Part shown: piece by piece, positions 26,061 to 35,431 of the stretch
Layout: each line of letters opens with the position of its first letter
How positions within the stretch are numbered: position 1 is the first letter of the stretch
NCBI RefSeq assembly: GCF_900102745.1
Contig: NZ_FMZF01000004.1
Location: 124,001 to 188,000 of the forward strand
DNA from: Geodermatophilus telluris
Lineage (GTDB): Bacteria > Actinomycetota > Actinomycetes > Mycobacteriales > Geodermatophilaceae
Reading direction: 5' to 3'
DNA length: 64,000 bases
The notes under the pieces: model-generated
Told to the model about the DNA's origin: nothing
Databases searched by the model: none
Seen by the model: only the letters and a program-made list of their open reading frames with translations
Translations under genes and position numbers: made by a program

Positions 26061-27005
26061 ATGGCACGGATGGACCTGCGGGTGCGGTTGCTCGGCCGCG
26101 CCCTGGCCCGGCTGTCGGTCGCGACGATGGACGCCGAGCAGCTGCGCCGCGCCCAGAGCCGGCGCGTCGGCCACGGCCCGGTGACCGACCTCCTGCTGGG
26201 CGGCGTGGCCCGCGGAGTCGGCCTGACCGACGGGACGGCGCGCGGCGAGGCGGGCCCGGTGCCCGTCCGCAGCTACCGGCCCGTGGGCGCGGCCGGCACG
26301 CTCCCGCTCGTCGTCCACTTCCACGGCGGCGGCTGGACGCTCGGCAACCTGGACTCCGGCGACTGGCTGTGCAGCAACGTCGCGGCGACGGTCGGCGCCG
26401 TCGTCGTCTCGGTGGAGTACCGGCTGGCGCCGGACCACCGCTGGCCGGCGGCGGCCGAGGACTGCTACGCGGCGCTGGTCGACGTCGTCGAGCGGGCGGG
26501 CGAGTTCGGCGCGGACGCCGGCCGGGTGGCGGTGATGGGCGACAGCGCCGGCGGCAACCTGGCCGCCGTCGTCAGCCTGGTGGCGCGGGAGCGGTCGGGC
26601 CCGCGGATCGCGCACCAGGGGCTGGTCTACCCGTCGGTCGACCTCACGATGAGCAGCCCGTCGATCGAGGAGAACGCCTCCGCGCCGATCCTCACCCGGG
26701 CCGACTGCCTGGCCTTCCGCGACCACTACCTCGGCGGGCAGGACCCGCGGGAGCCGCACGCCTCACCACTGTTCGCCGCCGACCACTCCGGGCTGCCGCC
26801 GGCGCTGGTCCAGGTGGCCGAGCACGACCCGATCCGCGACGACGGGTACCGCTACGCCGAGGTGCTGCGGGCGGCCGGCGTGCCGGTCCGCCTGACGCAG
26901 TACGTCGGCATGCCGCACGGCTTCCTCGCCTTCCCGCGGCTGTGCCGCTCGGCGCCCCAGGCGCTGGCCGAGCTGTGCGCCGAGCAGGCCGCCGCGCTGG
27001 CCTGA
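26061..27005 (+). CDS. HSL-family alpha/beta hydrolase (esterase)
   Basis: 314 residues. The oxyanion motif HGGGW is at 88-92, the nucleophile S162 in GDSAGG, the acid in EHDPIRDDG and the His in MPHGF. It has no signal peptide and is likely a cytosolic carboxylesterase. It begins 28 bp after amylosucrase behind GAGGAGG and is probably cotranscribed; a metabolic link is not evident. Confidence 0.88.
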   Translation: MARMDLRVRLLGRALARLSVATMDAEQLRRAQSRRVGHGPVTDLLLGGVARGVGLTDGTARGEAGPVPVRSYRPVGAAGTLPLVVHFHGGGWTLGNLDSGDWLCSNVAATVGAVVVSVEYRLAPDHRWPAAAEDCYAALVDVVERAGEFGADAGRVAVMGDSAGGNLAAVVSLVARERSGPRIAHQGLVYPSVDLTMSSPSIEENASAPILTRADCLAFRDHYLGGQDPREPHASPLFAADHSGLPPALVQVAEHDPIRDDGYRYAEVLRAAGVPVRLTQYVGMPHGFLAFPRLCRSAPQALAELCAEQAAALA

Positions 27006-27065
27006 GCGGCCGGCGCGGCGGGGGTGCGGTCGGCGCCCGGGAGGGTCGGCTGACAGGGTGGGGGC

Positions 27066-27776
27066 ATGGCAGACGTCGAGCAGGCCAGCGGCTCCCGGAC
27101 CCCCGCCGTCTCCAGCTACAAGGGGCACGGCATCCACGCCGCGCCCGGCGTGCACGAGTACGCGCTGGAGCTGGTGCGGGCCGCGCTCCCCGACGGCGGG
27201 CGGGTGCTGGAGGTGGGCTCGGGCTGCGGTGCCCTGGCGCTGCGGCTGCGCGACGCCGGCCTCGACGTCGTCCCCACCGACCTCGACCCGCCGCACGACT
27301 GGATCGCCCGGCTCGACCTCGACGACCCCACCTGGACCGACGACACCCGCGGGCCCTTCGACCTGGTGGTCTGCGTCGAGACGCTGGAGCACGTGGAGAA
27401 CCCGCGGCAGGTGCTGCGGTCGATCCGCGGGCTGCTGCGGCCGGGCGACCGGCTGGTGGTGAGCACGCCGAACGTGACGCACCCGCACTCGCGGCTGCTC
27501 ACCCTGCTGCGCGGCGCGCCCTACGTCTTCGGGCCGCGCTTCTACCACGCGCCGGGGCACATCACGCTGCTGCCGGACTGGGCGCTGACCGAGCACGTCC
27601 GGCTGGCCGGGTTCGGCGACCTGCGGGTCAGCACCGGCGGCGACCACTTCTACCGGGGCGCGATGCGGCTGGCCTTCCGGCTGGAGATGGCGGTGCTGGC
27701 GCTGCTGGGCATCCGCACCCGCCGCCCCCGCTCCGGCGACGGCGTCTGCACGTTCGTCACCGCCACCGCGGTGTGA
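27066..27776 (+). CDS. class I SAM-dependent methyltransferase
   Basis: 236 residues. The SAM motif I VLEVGSGCGALAL lies at about 47-59, the acidic motif II end at DVVPTDLD, and FDLVVCVETLEHVENP is typical of UbiG/Methyltransf_11-type enzymes. A hydrophobic, basic C-terminal segment (FRLEMAVLALLGIRTRRPR) might attach it to the membrane. Substrate unknown. A perfect palindrome separates it from the next, converging gene. Confidence 0.85.
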   Translation: MADVEQASGSRTPAVSSYKGHGIHAAPGVHEYALELVRAALPDGGRVLEVGSGCGALALRLRDAGLDVVPTDLDPPHDWIARLDLDDPTWTDDTRGPFDLVVCVETLEHVENPRQVLRSIRGLLRPGDRLVVSTPNVTHPHSRLLTLLRGAPYVFGPRFYHAPGHITLLPDWALTEHVRLAGFGDLRVSTGGDHFYRGAMRLAFRLEMAVLALLGIRTRRPRSGDGVCTFVTATAV

Positions 27777-27780
27777 GGTG

Positions 27781-27812
27781 CGGCCCGGTGGTCCCGCGGG
27801 ACCACCGGGCCG
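27781..27812. terminator. perfect 32-bp palindromic terminator
   Basis: 16-bp arms (CGGCCCGGTGGTCCCG and its complement) with no spacer, 4 bp after the methyltransferase stop and 7 bp from the end of the converging lyase gene. Bidirectional terminator. Confidence 0.75.
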
Positions 27813-27819
27813 GCGGGGC

Positions 27820-28653
27820 TCAGGCGGGCTGGACGCCGAAGGTCTCGGCCAGCCGGGTGATCTTGCGGGCGCGGGCCAGCCGGGGCAGGTCGCTGCCGTC
27901 GCGGATGACCTGGCCGCGGGCGTCGAAGTCGGCCAGGAAGTCCTGCGCCCAGGCGACGTCGGACGGCGCGGGGCTGATGATCTCGTTGAGCACCGGCGCC
28001 TGGTCGGGGTCGAGGCAGAGCTTGCCGGTGAGGCCCAGCGACACCGTCACCGCGCTCTGCTCGCGCAGCACCGGCAGGCTGTGGGTGACCGTGGGCCCGT
28101 CGATGGGGCCGGGCAGCTCGCCGATGCGGCTGGCCACGACCAGCCGGGAGCGCGGGTAGGCCATCGCCAGGTCGTCGGCGCTGGTGCCGGTGTCGCGGCG
28201 GTAGTCGCCGCTGCCGAAGGCCAGCCGGAAGGTGCCGCGGGCGCGGGCGATGCCCACCGACTCCTCGATGCCCAGCGCCGACTCCACCAGCGCGAGCACC
28301 GGCGTGGCGCCGCCGAGGCGGTCGTACGTCTCCGTCACGTGCTCGGCGGCCTCGGTCTTGGCCAGCATGACGCCGAGCAGCCCGGGGACACCGGCGAGCG
28401 CGGCGACGTCGTCCTCCCAGTACGGGGTGGAGTGGTCGTTGATCCGCACCCACGCCGACCGCTCGCCGTCGGACAGCCACTCGACCACCCCGGCGCGCGC
28501 CTCGTCCTTGCGCGCGGGGTCGACGGCGTCCTCGATGTCGAGCACCACCTGGTCGGCGCGCGACCCGTGCGCGGGGTCGAACAGCTCGGGGCGGGCGCCG
28601 TTGACCAGCAGCCACGAACGGGCGTCCTCGGGACCGACTCTCCTGCGTGCCAT
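27820..28653 (-). CDS. CitE-like HpcH/HpaI aldolase/lyase
   Basis: 277 residues from ATG 28653, chosen over an ATG 12 bases upstream because GGGGG is well placed for it. Family motifs: RSWLLVNGARPELFDPA, VVLDIEDAV (metal Asp/Glu), RINDHSTPYW, VLALVESALGI and LAFGSGDYRRDTG. Such proteins cleave or hydrolyse CoA thioesters such as malyl-CoA or citramalyl-CoA, or aldol products. Divergent from the asparaginase. Substrate not predictable. Confidence 0.85.
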   Translation of the reverse strand: MARRRVGPEDARSWLLVNGARPELFDPAHGSRADQVVLDIEDAVDPARKDEARAGVVEWLSDGERSAWVRINDHSTPYWEDDVAALAGVPGLLGVMLAKTEAAEHVTETYDRLGGATPVLALVESALGIEESVGIARARGTFRLAFGSGDYRRDTGTSADDLAMAYPRSRLVVASRIGELPGPIDGPTVTHSLPVLREQSAVTVSLGLTGKLCLDPDQAPVLNEIISPAPSDVAWAQDFLADFDARGQVIRDGSDLPRLARARKITRLAETFGVQPA

Positions 28654-28781
28654 CACGACCCCCATCCTCGCGGTGTGCGGCGGGCCACAGCCGACCCGGT
28701 GCCGACGCCGCCCCCCGGCGGGCGGCGCGCAGGGCCGTTACGGTGGCCGGTGTCACACCGGCGACCACCGGAGGCGCGTCC

Positions 28782-29765
28782 GTGTCCCTCGTGACGGTGC
28801 TCGCGACCGGCGGCACGATCGCCACCCGCACCGACGAGCGCGGCGTGTCCACCGCGCGGGACAGTGGGGCCGACCTCCTCTCCCGCCTCGGCGCCGGCGC
28901 GCTCCCCGAGGTGCGGGTCCGCGACGTGCTGCGCGTCGGCAGCTACCGCATGACGCTGGCCCAGGCCACCGAGGTCGCGCGGGCGGTGGCCGGGGAGCTC
29001 GCCGACCCGGAGGTCGACGGCGTCGTCGTCACGCACGGCACCGACACCACCGAGGAGACCGCCTTCCTCCTCGACCTCTTCCACGCCGACCCGCGCCCGG
29101 TCGTGCTCACCGGCGCCCAGCGGCCCGCCGACGCGCCCGACGGCGACGGCCCGCGCAACCTGGCCGACGCGGTCACCGTGGCCGCCGCCGCGGCCGCCCG
29201 GGACCTCGGCGTCCTGATCGCCTTCGGCGGGCAGCTGTTCCCCGCCCGCGGGACGCGCAAGAGCCACACCCTGGCCCCGGACACGTTCGCCGCGCCGGAC
29301 GCCGGCCCGCTGGGGCGGGTGGACGGCGCGACGGTGCGCGTCGAGCGGCGGCCGGTGCGCCGCCCGCCGTTCGACCTGGCGGCCTTCGACCCGGCCGGGG
29401 TGCGCGTCGACGTCGTCGCCTGCCACCCCGACGCCGACGCCACCGCGCTGCACGCCTTCGCCGCGGCCGGCGCCCGCGGCCTGGTCCTGCAGGCGACCGG
29501 CGCGGGCAACGCCAACCCGGTCGTCTGCCGGGCGGTCGCCGAGCTCACCGCCGCCGGGGTCGTCGTCGTCACCTCCACGCGGGTGGCGGCCGGCCCGGTG
29601 GCCGCGCTGTACGGCGACGGCGGCGGCACCGACCTGCTGGCCGCCGGGGCCCTCCCGGCCGGCCTGCTGCGCCCCTCCCAGGCGCGGGTGCTGCTGGCGG
29701 TCCTGCTCGGCCTGCACGGCGACCCCGACCGGGTGCGGGCCGGCTGGCGGGAGGCCGCCGGCTGA
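28782..29765 (+). CDS. L-asparaginase
   Basis: 327 residues. The first nucleophile Thr12 is in TGGTI and the second catalytic cluster is THGTDT at 84-89, with a Lys in ARGTRKSHT. There is no signal peptide, so it is cytosolic (type I-like location). The GTG at 28782 has GGAGG at proper spacing. It begins a plus-strand run with the PgdA/imidase-like gene and a small unknown gene. It releases ammonia and aspartate; a related amide substrate is possible given the nitrogen-catabolic neighbours. Confidence 0.9.
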   Translation: MSLVTVLATGGTIATRTDERGVSTARDSGADLLSRLGAGALPEVRVRDVLRVGSYRMTLAQATEVARAVAGELADPEVDGVVVTHGTDTTEETAFLLDLFHADPRPVVLTGAQRPADAPDGDGPRNLADAVTVAAAAAARDLGVLIAFGGQLFPARGTRKSHTLAPDTFAAPDAGPLGRVDGATVRVERRPVRRPPFDLAAFDPAGVRVDVVACHPDADATALHAFAAAGARGLVLQATGAGNANPVVCRAVAELTAAGVVVVTSTRVAAGPVAALYGDGGGTDLLAAGALPAGLLRPSQARVLLAVLLGLHGDPDRVRAGWREAAG

Positions 29766-29817
29766 CCGACCCGGCACCACCCGAGGCCCCACGGAGGCCC
29801 CACGAGAGGAGAAGGGC

Positions 29818-30699
29818 ATGCCCAAGGAGATCCTGTGCGCCTTCGGTGTCGACGTCGACGCGGTCGGCGGCTGGCTCGGGTCCTACGGGGGTGAGGACTC
29901 CCCCGACGACATCTCCCGCGGCCTCTTCGCCGGCGAGGTCGGGGTGCCCCGCCTGCTCGAGCTGTTCGCCCGCCGCGGCATGCCGAGCACGTGGTTCTGG
30001 CCGGGGCACTCCGTCGAGACCTTCCCGGAGCAGTTCGACGCCTGCGTGGCGGCCGGCTGCGAGATCGGCGTGCACGGCTACAGCCACGAGAACCCGATCG
30101 CCATGAGCCGCGAGCAGGAGGCGGCCGTGCTCGACCGCTGCATCGGGCTCATCGAGGAGCGCGCCGGCCGCCGCCCCACCGGCTACGTCGCCCCGTGGTG
30201 GGAGTTCTCCCCCGTCACCAACGAGCTGCTCCTCGAGCGCGGCATCAGGTACGACCACTCGCTCATGCACCGCGACGTCGAGTGCTACCGCGTCCGGGTC
30301 GGCGACCGCTGGACGAAGATCGACTACTCGCAGCCGGCCGAGACCTGGATGAGGCCGCTGGTCCGCGGCGAGGAGACCGACCTCATCGAGATCCCGGCGA
30401 ACTGGTACCTCGACGACCTGCCGCCGATGATGTTCGTCAAGAGCAGCCCGAACAGCCACGGCTTCGTCAGCCCCCGCCACCTCGGCGAGATGTGGACCGA
30501 CCAGTTCGACTGGGTCTACCGGGAGATGGACCACGCGGTGGTCACCTTCACGATCCACCCCGACGTCTCCGGCCGCCCGCAGGTGCTGCTCATGCTCGAG
30601 CGGCTCATCGCGCACGTCGACACCCACGCCGGCGTGCGCTGGTGCACGTTCGACCAGATCGCCGACGACTTCGCCGCGCGCTCGCCGCGCCGGTCCTGA
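29818..30699 (+). CDS. HpPgdA/cyclic-imidase-type polysaccharide deacetylase family protein
   Basis: 293 residues, no signal peptide. The start [51 protein letters not shown] and [18 protein letters not shown] are those of the Helicobacter PgdA/cyclic-imide-hydrolase group. Metal ligands D14, H86 and H90 are present. Family members either deacetylate peptidoglycan or open cyclic imides such as succinimide or maleimide. With asparaginase next door and no export signal, a cytosolic imidase is the more attractive reading (inference). Confidence 0.85.
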   Translation: MPKEILCAFGVDVDAVGGWLGSYGGEDSPDDISRGLFAGEVGVPRLLELFARRGMPSTWFWPGHSVETFPEQFDACVAAGCEIGVHGYSHENPIAMSREQEAAVLDRCIGLIEERAGRRPTGYVAPWWEFSPVTNELLLERGIRYDHSLMHRDVECYRVRVGDRWTKIDYSQPAETWMRPLVRGEETDLIEIPANWYLDDLPPMMFVKSSPNSHGFVSPRHLGEMWTDQFDWVYREMDHAVVTFTIHPDVSGRPQVLLMLERLIAHVDTHAGVRWCTFDQIADDFAARSPRRS

Positions 30700-30706
30700 C
30701 CGCGGC

Positions 30707-31423
30707 GTGTGCGGCGCCTGCGGCGGCTCCCCGGCCGAGGACTGGGCCTCGCCCGTCCTCGGCTCGCGCCCGGCACGCGCGGCCGCGGCGGCGGTGCTCG
30801 CCGCCGCGTCCCCCCGGGGGACGGCGGTGCGCGCCGTCCCCGGCGGGTGGACGGTGCGCCGCCCGACCGGGGCCGCCGTCGTGGTCGGCACGCTGAGCGG
30901 CCTGCTCACCGCCGCGGCACCCGACCCCGACGCCGACGCCGGGCTGCCACCCGCCCCCGGTGCGCAGCCGCCCCCGCCCGACCGCCGGCGGCCCGTCACG
31001 CTGGTGCACGGGGACGGCGACGGCGCGGTCGACACCCGTGACACCGGCTGGCCCGACCGTCTCCCGCCGTCCGGTCCGCCGCTCCTGCTGGCCGCCCCCG
31101 AGGAGCCCACCGCCGTCCTCGACCGGCTGCTCAGCGACCCGCTGCGCCGCTGGCTGCGGGTCGCCGGCCTCGTCGGGCGGGTCTTCGGCCCGGCCGTCCC
31201 CGCCCGGCTGCCCGGCGTGCCCGGCGCGGTGGCCGCCGACCGGGTGCCGGCACTGGCCGCGCTGCTGGCCCTGCGCCTGGCCGGCCGGTCGCCGCACGAG
31301 CGGACCCGCACGGCGGTCGACGTCGACGGGACCACGGTGGTCCTCGAGGCGCTGGGCCGGCGGGTGCTCTCCTTCGCCGCCGCCGCCGCCCCCGCCGCCG
31401 CCGCCCCCGCCGCGGGGTGGTGA
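30707..31423 (+). CDS. conserved actinobacterial protein with N-terminal CxxC
   Basis: 238 residues, GTG start 7 bp after the previous stop. It begins MCGACGG and continues through an Ala/Arg-rich region with GGWTVRRPTG; this MCGxCGG...W opening recurs in uncharacterised actinobacterial proteins. The middle is Pro-rich (about 75-105) and the end is Ala/Pro low-complexity. No catalytic motif is recognised. It converges on the permease gene with 4 bp between stops. Confidence 0.55.
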   Translation: MCGACGGSPAEDWASPVLGSRPARAAAAAVLAAASPRGTAVRAVPGGWTVRRPTGAAVVVGTLSGLLTAAAPDPDADAGLPPAPGAQPPPPDRRRPVTLVHGDGDGAVDTRDTGWPDRLPPSGPPLLLAAPEEPTAVLDRLLSDPLRRWLRVAGLVGRVFGPAVPARLPGVPGAVAADRVPALAALLALRLAGRSPHERTRTAVDVDGTTVVLEALGRRVLSFAAAAAPAAAAPAAGW

Positions 31424-31427
31424 GCGG

Positions 31428-32978
31428 TCAGGCCTCCGCGGGCGCCGCCGTCACCAGCGCGTGCTCGGGCAGCACGCCGGTGCGGTGCCGCTGGCGCAGC
31501 AGGTAGTAGGCCAGCCCCACGGCCGCGATGGCGCCGATGAACACGAACGCGCCCCACTGGAGGTACCAGCGGTGCGGCTCGGTGGCGTTGTAGACCTCGC
31601 GCCGCGGCCAGGCGAGGTTGAGCGCCATGCCCGCCCCCCAGAGCACCGCCAGCGCGTTGACCGGCAGGCCCCAGCGGCCCAGGGAGAACCACCGCCGGTC
31701 GCCGGGCGCCTCGGGCCCGGGCCAGCGCCCCCGCAGCCGGGCGACGAGCATCGGGACGGTGACCAGCAGGTAGGCCAGGTACACCATGATGATCGCGATG
31801 CTGGTCAGCACCGTGAAGATCTGCGGCTGCCGGATGTTGAGCAGCAGGATCGACACCGCGAGCACCCCGGTGACCACGGCCGGCACCACCGGCGTCTTGC
31901 GCCGCGGGTCCACCCGCGCCAGCCGGCTGCTGAAGGGCAGGTTGTTGTCGCGGGCCATCGCGAAGGCCATCCGGATGGTGGCGGTGTGCACCGCGAGGCA
32001 GCACACGGTGATCGCGACGACGATGCAGACGAGGAACGCCTTGCCCAGGCCCGGTCCGGCCGCCTGCAGCAGCACGTACTGCAGCCCGCCGGTGCTCGAG
32101 GACAGCGCCGGGTCGCCCAGGTCGCGCACCGCCATGAGCCCGAACAGGAGGATCAGCCCGCCGAGGACGAAGGACGCGGTGACCGCCCGCAGGATCGCCC
32201 GCGGCGCGGTGCGGCGCGGCTCGATCGTCTCCTCGCCCAGCGAGCTGGCGGTGTCGAAGCCGTACATCACGTAGGCCGAGGCCAGCGCCGCGACGAGGAA
32301 CGCGCCGAGGTAGCCGCCGTCCTCCCCCGCGCCGCGGCCGCCGGTGTCGGTGAGCACCTCGACCGGGCTGCGGGTCACCGCGAGCGCCAGGATGACGACG
32401 ATCAGCACGGCGGCGACCAGCTCGATGAAGACCCCGGCGCTGTTGATCCGCGCCATCAGCCGGACGCCGTAGGCGTTGACCAGCGTGGTGAACAGGATGA
32501 GCGCGCTGCCCAGGACGACCGCGTTGACGGCGAAGTCGTAGGTGCCGGTGCCGTCGCCGACCAGCTGGAAGCCCGACCACAGCTGCGGCAGCGTGATCTG
32601 GTAGGCGAGCACGGTCGCCGACAGGGTGACGACCGACGCGGTGAGCATCATCCAGCCGGTCATCCACGCCGTCGTCCGGCTGCCCAGGCGCTTGGTCCAG
32701 TTGTAGAGCGAGCCGGCCACCGGGTAGCGGGCGGCCAGCTCGGCGAAGCACAGCGCCACCATCAGCTGCCCGAGGAAGACCATCGGCCAGGACCAGACGT
32801 AGGCCGCGCCGCCGGCACCGAAGCCGAAGTAGAAGAGCTGGAACGTGCCGGTCAGGATGGAGATGTAGCTGACCCCGGCGGCGAAGCTGGAGAACCCGCC
32901 GATGCTGCGGTCGAGCCGCTGCTGGTAGCCCAGCTGGGCGAGGTGGGAGTCGGCGTCGTGCGGGTGCTGCGCGCTCAT
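31428..32978 (-). CDS. APC-superfamily amino-acid/GABA permease (ACT-type)
   Basis: 516 residues with 12 predicted membrane helices. The start DSHLAQLGYQQRLDRSIGGFSSFAAGVSYISILTG is the signature of the amino acid/choline transporter branch (GABA permease, BAT1-like). Other markers are the GSLYNWTKRLG loop and FGFDTASSLGEET. The similar permease at 55.7-57.3 kb belongs to the same branch. Likely imports GABA, choline, ethanolamine or an amino acid. Nearby amine and amide catabolic genes fit. Confidence 0.88.
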   Translation of the reverse strand: MSAQHPHDADSHLAQLGYQQRLDRSIGGFSSFAAGVSYISILTGTFQLFYFGFGAGGAAYVWSWPMVFLGQLMVALCFAELAARYPVAGSLYNWTKRLGSRTTAWMTGWMMLTASVVTLSATVLAYQITLPQLWSGFQLVGDGTGTYDFAVNAVVLGSALILFTTLVNAYGVRLMARINSAGVFIELVAAVLIVVILALAVTRSPVEVLTDTGGRGAGEDGGYLGAFLVAALASAYVMYGFDTASSLGEETIEPRRTAPRAILRAVTASFVLGGLILLFGLMAVRDLGDPALSSSTGGLQYVLLQAAGPGLGKAFLVCIVVAITVCCLAVHTATIRMAFAMARDNNLPFSSRLARVDPRRKTPVVPAVVTGVLAVSILLLNIRQPQIFTVLTSIAIIMVYLAYLLVTVPMLVARLRGRWPGPEAPGDRRWFSLGRWGLPVNALAVLWGAGMALNLAWPRREVYNATEPHRWYLQWGAFVFIGAIAAVGLAYYLLRQRHRTGVLPEHALVTAAPAEA

Positions 32979-33072
32979 GGCCGTCCGTCCGGTCGTGAGG
33001 TGCGGGCGCCCCTCGGCACGGGACCCCTGGTCGGCGCGGACCGTAACCCAGACCGGGACGTCCGGCAGCCGG

Positions 33073-33369
33073 TCAGCCGGGCTCGGCCAGCAGGTCGCTG
33101 GCGATCACCATGGTGGTCGCCCCGAGGTGCTCGGCGACCGCCTCGGCCATCATCCGCTCCCCCTCGCCCTCCCCGTGCCGGCAGCGGTCGCGGGTGGCGG
33201 CGTCCGGCCAGCGGGCGTAGGCGACCCACGTCCCGTCGTCCGCGCGGTGCAGGCGGGAGCCGTAGCTGCCGCAGGTGGCGTGGATGGCGCGGGTGACCCG
33301 CTGCCAGCCCTCGACGAAGGAGTCCTCGGCGCCGGGGTGCAGGCGCCAGCGGTACACGACGGCGAACAC
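33073..33369 (-). CDS. antibiotic-biosynthesis-monooxygenase (ABM) domain protein
   Basis: 98 residues with the dimeric ferredoxin-like ABM pattern: FAVVYRWRLHPGAEDSFVEGW, then GSYGSRLHRADDGTWVAYARW, then LGATTMVIASDLL. It may be a small heme- or quinone-active monooxygenase or a structural homologue. It is separated from the permease upstream by the 82-bp palindromic element. Confidence 0.75.
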   Translation of the reverse strand: MFAVVYRWRLHPGAEDSFVEGWQRVTRAIHATCGSYGSRLHRADDGTWVAYARWPDAATRDRCRHGEGEGERMMAEAVAEHLGATTMVIASDLLAEPG

Positions 33370-33397
33370 GGACGTCCTCCTCGGGCGGGGGCGGCGG

Positions 33398-33479
33398 TGA
33401 TCAGGTGACCTGATCGTGGAGCGTCCTACCTGACCGTGGGACGTCAGGTAGGACGCTCGGGGATCAGGTCACCTGATCA
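33398..33479. repeat. 82-bp nested palindromic element, copy 2 (complete)
   Basis: Outer arms of 18 bp (TGATCAGGTGACCTGATC and its exact complement), 3-base spacers, inner arms of 16 bp (GAGCGTCCTACCTGAC and complement) and the 8-base loop CGTGGGAC. Every stem base pairs. Each outer arm is itself almost palindromic, so an alternative cruciform is possible. The loop is identical to that at 14565-14572. It lies in the gap between two minus-strand genes. Confidence 0.75.
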
Positions 33480-33496
33480 TCGCGGAGCCCCCCAGC

Positions 33497-35029
33497 TCAC
33501 TCGTCGAAGACCAGCGAGGGGGTGTCCACCCGCAGCGTCTCGCCACGGAAGAACTCCGGGTGCCGCGCCCGCCAGACGAACATCAGCACGGCGCCCAGCA
33601 GCAGCAGCCCGATGCCGATCACGAACACGCTGCCCAGGCCGAACACCGAGGAGCCGCTGCCGTAGGCGGGGTCGAGGGTGTCGACGGCGGTCTGCACGAA
33701 CACCGCGGTGAGCATGAGCGCGCCCAGCAGCGGCAGCACGCCCTTGAACACCAGGTCGCGGGCGCTACGGGTCAGCTCGCGGCGGAAGTACCAGACGCAG
33801 GCGTAGGCGGTGAGGCCGTAGTAGAAGCAGATCATCAGGCCGAGCGCGTAGATCGTGTCGATGAGGACGTTCTCGCTGATGATCGTCATCCCGACGTAGA
33901 ACACCGCGGTCGCGGCCCCGGCCACCAGGGTCGCCGTCGACGGCGCCTTGTGGCGCGGGTGCACCTCGGCCAGCCGCTGCGGCAGGGCCCCGTAGGTGCC
34001 CATGGCCAGCATGGTGCGGGTGGTCGGCAGGAACGTGGTCTGCAGCGACGACGCGGAGCTGGCGACGACGGCGAGGAAGAGCAGGAACGCCAGGCCCGGG
34101 CCGAGCACCGGTCCGGCCAGCGCGGCGAACACGTTGTCGCTGGTGTCGGGGTTGCCCAGGCCGGTGCCCTCGGTGCCGACGCCGGCGTACATCTGCACGG
34201 CGATCGCGACGCCGACGTAGGTCACGATGATCACCAGCATGGTCAGCAGCGCCGCGCGGCCCGGGGTGCGGTCGCTGCCGGCGGTCTCCTCGTTGACCGT
34301 CAGGCAGGTGTCCCAGCCCCAGTAGATGAACAGCGACAGCGAGAGCCCCGCGGTGAAGGCGCTGAAGGAGGACACCGCGGTCGGGTCGAGCCAGGACAGC
34401 TCGAAGTCGATACCGCCCGGGGCCGAGCCGGCCTTGGCCAGCGCCAGGACGGCGAACACCAGGAGCACGACCATCTGGAAGCCGACCAGCACGTACTGCA
34501 CGCGCTTGGTGGCCTCCACGCCCCGGTAGGTGATCCAGGTGGCGATGGCGACGAACGCCACGCAGGTGAGGGCGTTGACCACCGCGTTGTCCCCGAGGGT
34601 GGCGACCGACTCCGACCCGGTGATCTCCCCGAGCAGCAGGTAGAAGAAGGAGACCGCGACGCCGGCGAGGTTGGACAGCACGATGACGGTGGCCAGCAGC
34701 GCCCCCCAGCCGCACAGCCAGCCGACGTAGGGGTTGAACGCCTTCGTCGTCCAGGTGAAGGAGGTGCCGCAGTCCGGCGCCACCCGGTTGAGCTCCCGGT
34801 AGGCGTAGGCCACCAGCAGCATCGGCAGGAAGCCGGCCAGGAAGATGGCCGGCATCTGCAGGCCCACCTCGGTGACCGTGGGCCCGAGGGTGGCCGTCAG
34901 CGCGTAGACCGGCGCGATGCTCGAGACCCCCAGGACGATGCTCGCCACCAGGCCGACGGAGTTGCCCGCCAGCCCCTTGGCCCGCAGGTCGGCCTCGGGC
35001 CGGTGCCCGGTTCCCTGTTCGACCGCCAC
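33497..35029 (-). CDS. APC-superfamily amino-acid permease
   Basis: 510 residues with 12 helices. Typical features are SVGLVASIVLGVSSIAPVYALTA, the GTSFTWTTKAFNPYVGWLCGW loop and WGWDTCLTVNEETA. The GTG at 35029 has GAGGAGG 7 bases upstream; the frame stays open further upstream without start support. It is divergent from agmatinase/amine oxidase across a 402-bp gap and could supply agmatine, putrescine or another amine or amino acid to them (inference). Confidence 0.87.
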   Translation of the reverse strand: MAVEQGTGHRPEADLRAKGLAGNSVGLVASIVLGVSSIAPVYALTATLGPTVTEVGLQMPAIFLAGFLPMLLVAYAYRELNRVAPDCGTSFTWTTKAFNPYVGWLCGWGALLATVIVLSNLAGVAVSFFYLLLGEITGSESVATLGDNAVVNALTCVAFVAIATWITYRGVEATKRVQYVLVGFQMVVLLVFAVLALAKAGSAPGGIDFELSWLDPTAVSSFSAFTAGLSLSLFIYWGWDTCLTVNEETAGSDRTPGRAALLTMLVIIVTYVGVAIAVQMYAGVGTEGTGLGNPDTSDNVFAALAGPVLGPGLAFLLFLAVVASSASSLQTTFLPTTRTMLAMGTYGALPQRLAEVHPRHKAPSTATLVAGAATAVFYVGMTIISENVLIDTIYALGLMICFYYGLTAYACVWYFRRELTRSARDLVFKGVLPLLGALMLTAVFVQTAVDTLDPAYGSGSSVFGLGSVFVIGIGLLLLGAVLMFVWRARHPEFFRGETLRVDTPSLVFDE

Positions 35030-35431
35030 GCGGCCCTCCTCTCGTCGCACCGCCGTCGGCGGCCTCCTCGGCCCGGCGGGTGTGCCGGGCCTCACAGGGG
35101 AACAGGAGGCCACCCGCCCGCCGGACGGGGAAGAGGCCGACCTGTACACCCGGCCCGGGCTCCGTCGACAGTCCGGCACTGGCAGCGCCACGGATCCGAG
35201 CGCGAGGAGCATGCACCACGACTGTTTCGCGTGCGTGTCGGCTCACCGCGACGTCTTTCCGTCGCGCCGCCCGACCCGACCGGGGGAGAGCCGTGCCGGA
35301 CCCGCCGCGACACTTGGCATCACGGAAACCGTCGTCTACCGTGTCCTGCGACACGGATTCCGTCGTCCTGACGGCTCGGGAGCGTTCCGACTCGCCGTCC
35401 CCCATCGCACACCCGATCGGACCACGACGTC
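35030..35431. other. 402-bp divergent regulatory gap
   Basis: No convincing gene is present. G+C is slightly below the surroundings. It holds a hairpin CCGTGTC-ctgc-GACACGG at 35339-35356 and the direct repeats listed separately. Promoters for the permease and for agmatinase must lie here, but no unambiguous -35/-10 pair was found. Confidence 0.6.
35322..35367 (+). promoter_or_regulatory. direct repeats ACGGAnnCCGTCGTC upstream of agmatinase
   Basis: ACGGAAACCGTCGTC at 35322-35336 and ACGGATTCCGTCGTC at 35353-35367, 31 bp apart (three helical turns). Each begins with an ACGGAnnnCCGT-type palindrome. They look like a two-site operator for an unidentified regulator of agmatinase/amine oxidase. 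Confidence 0.5.
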
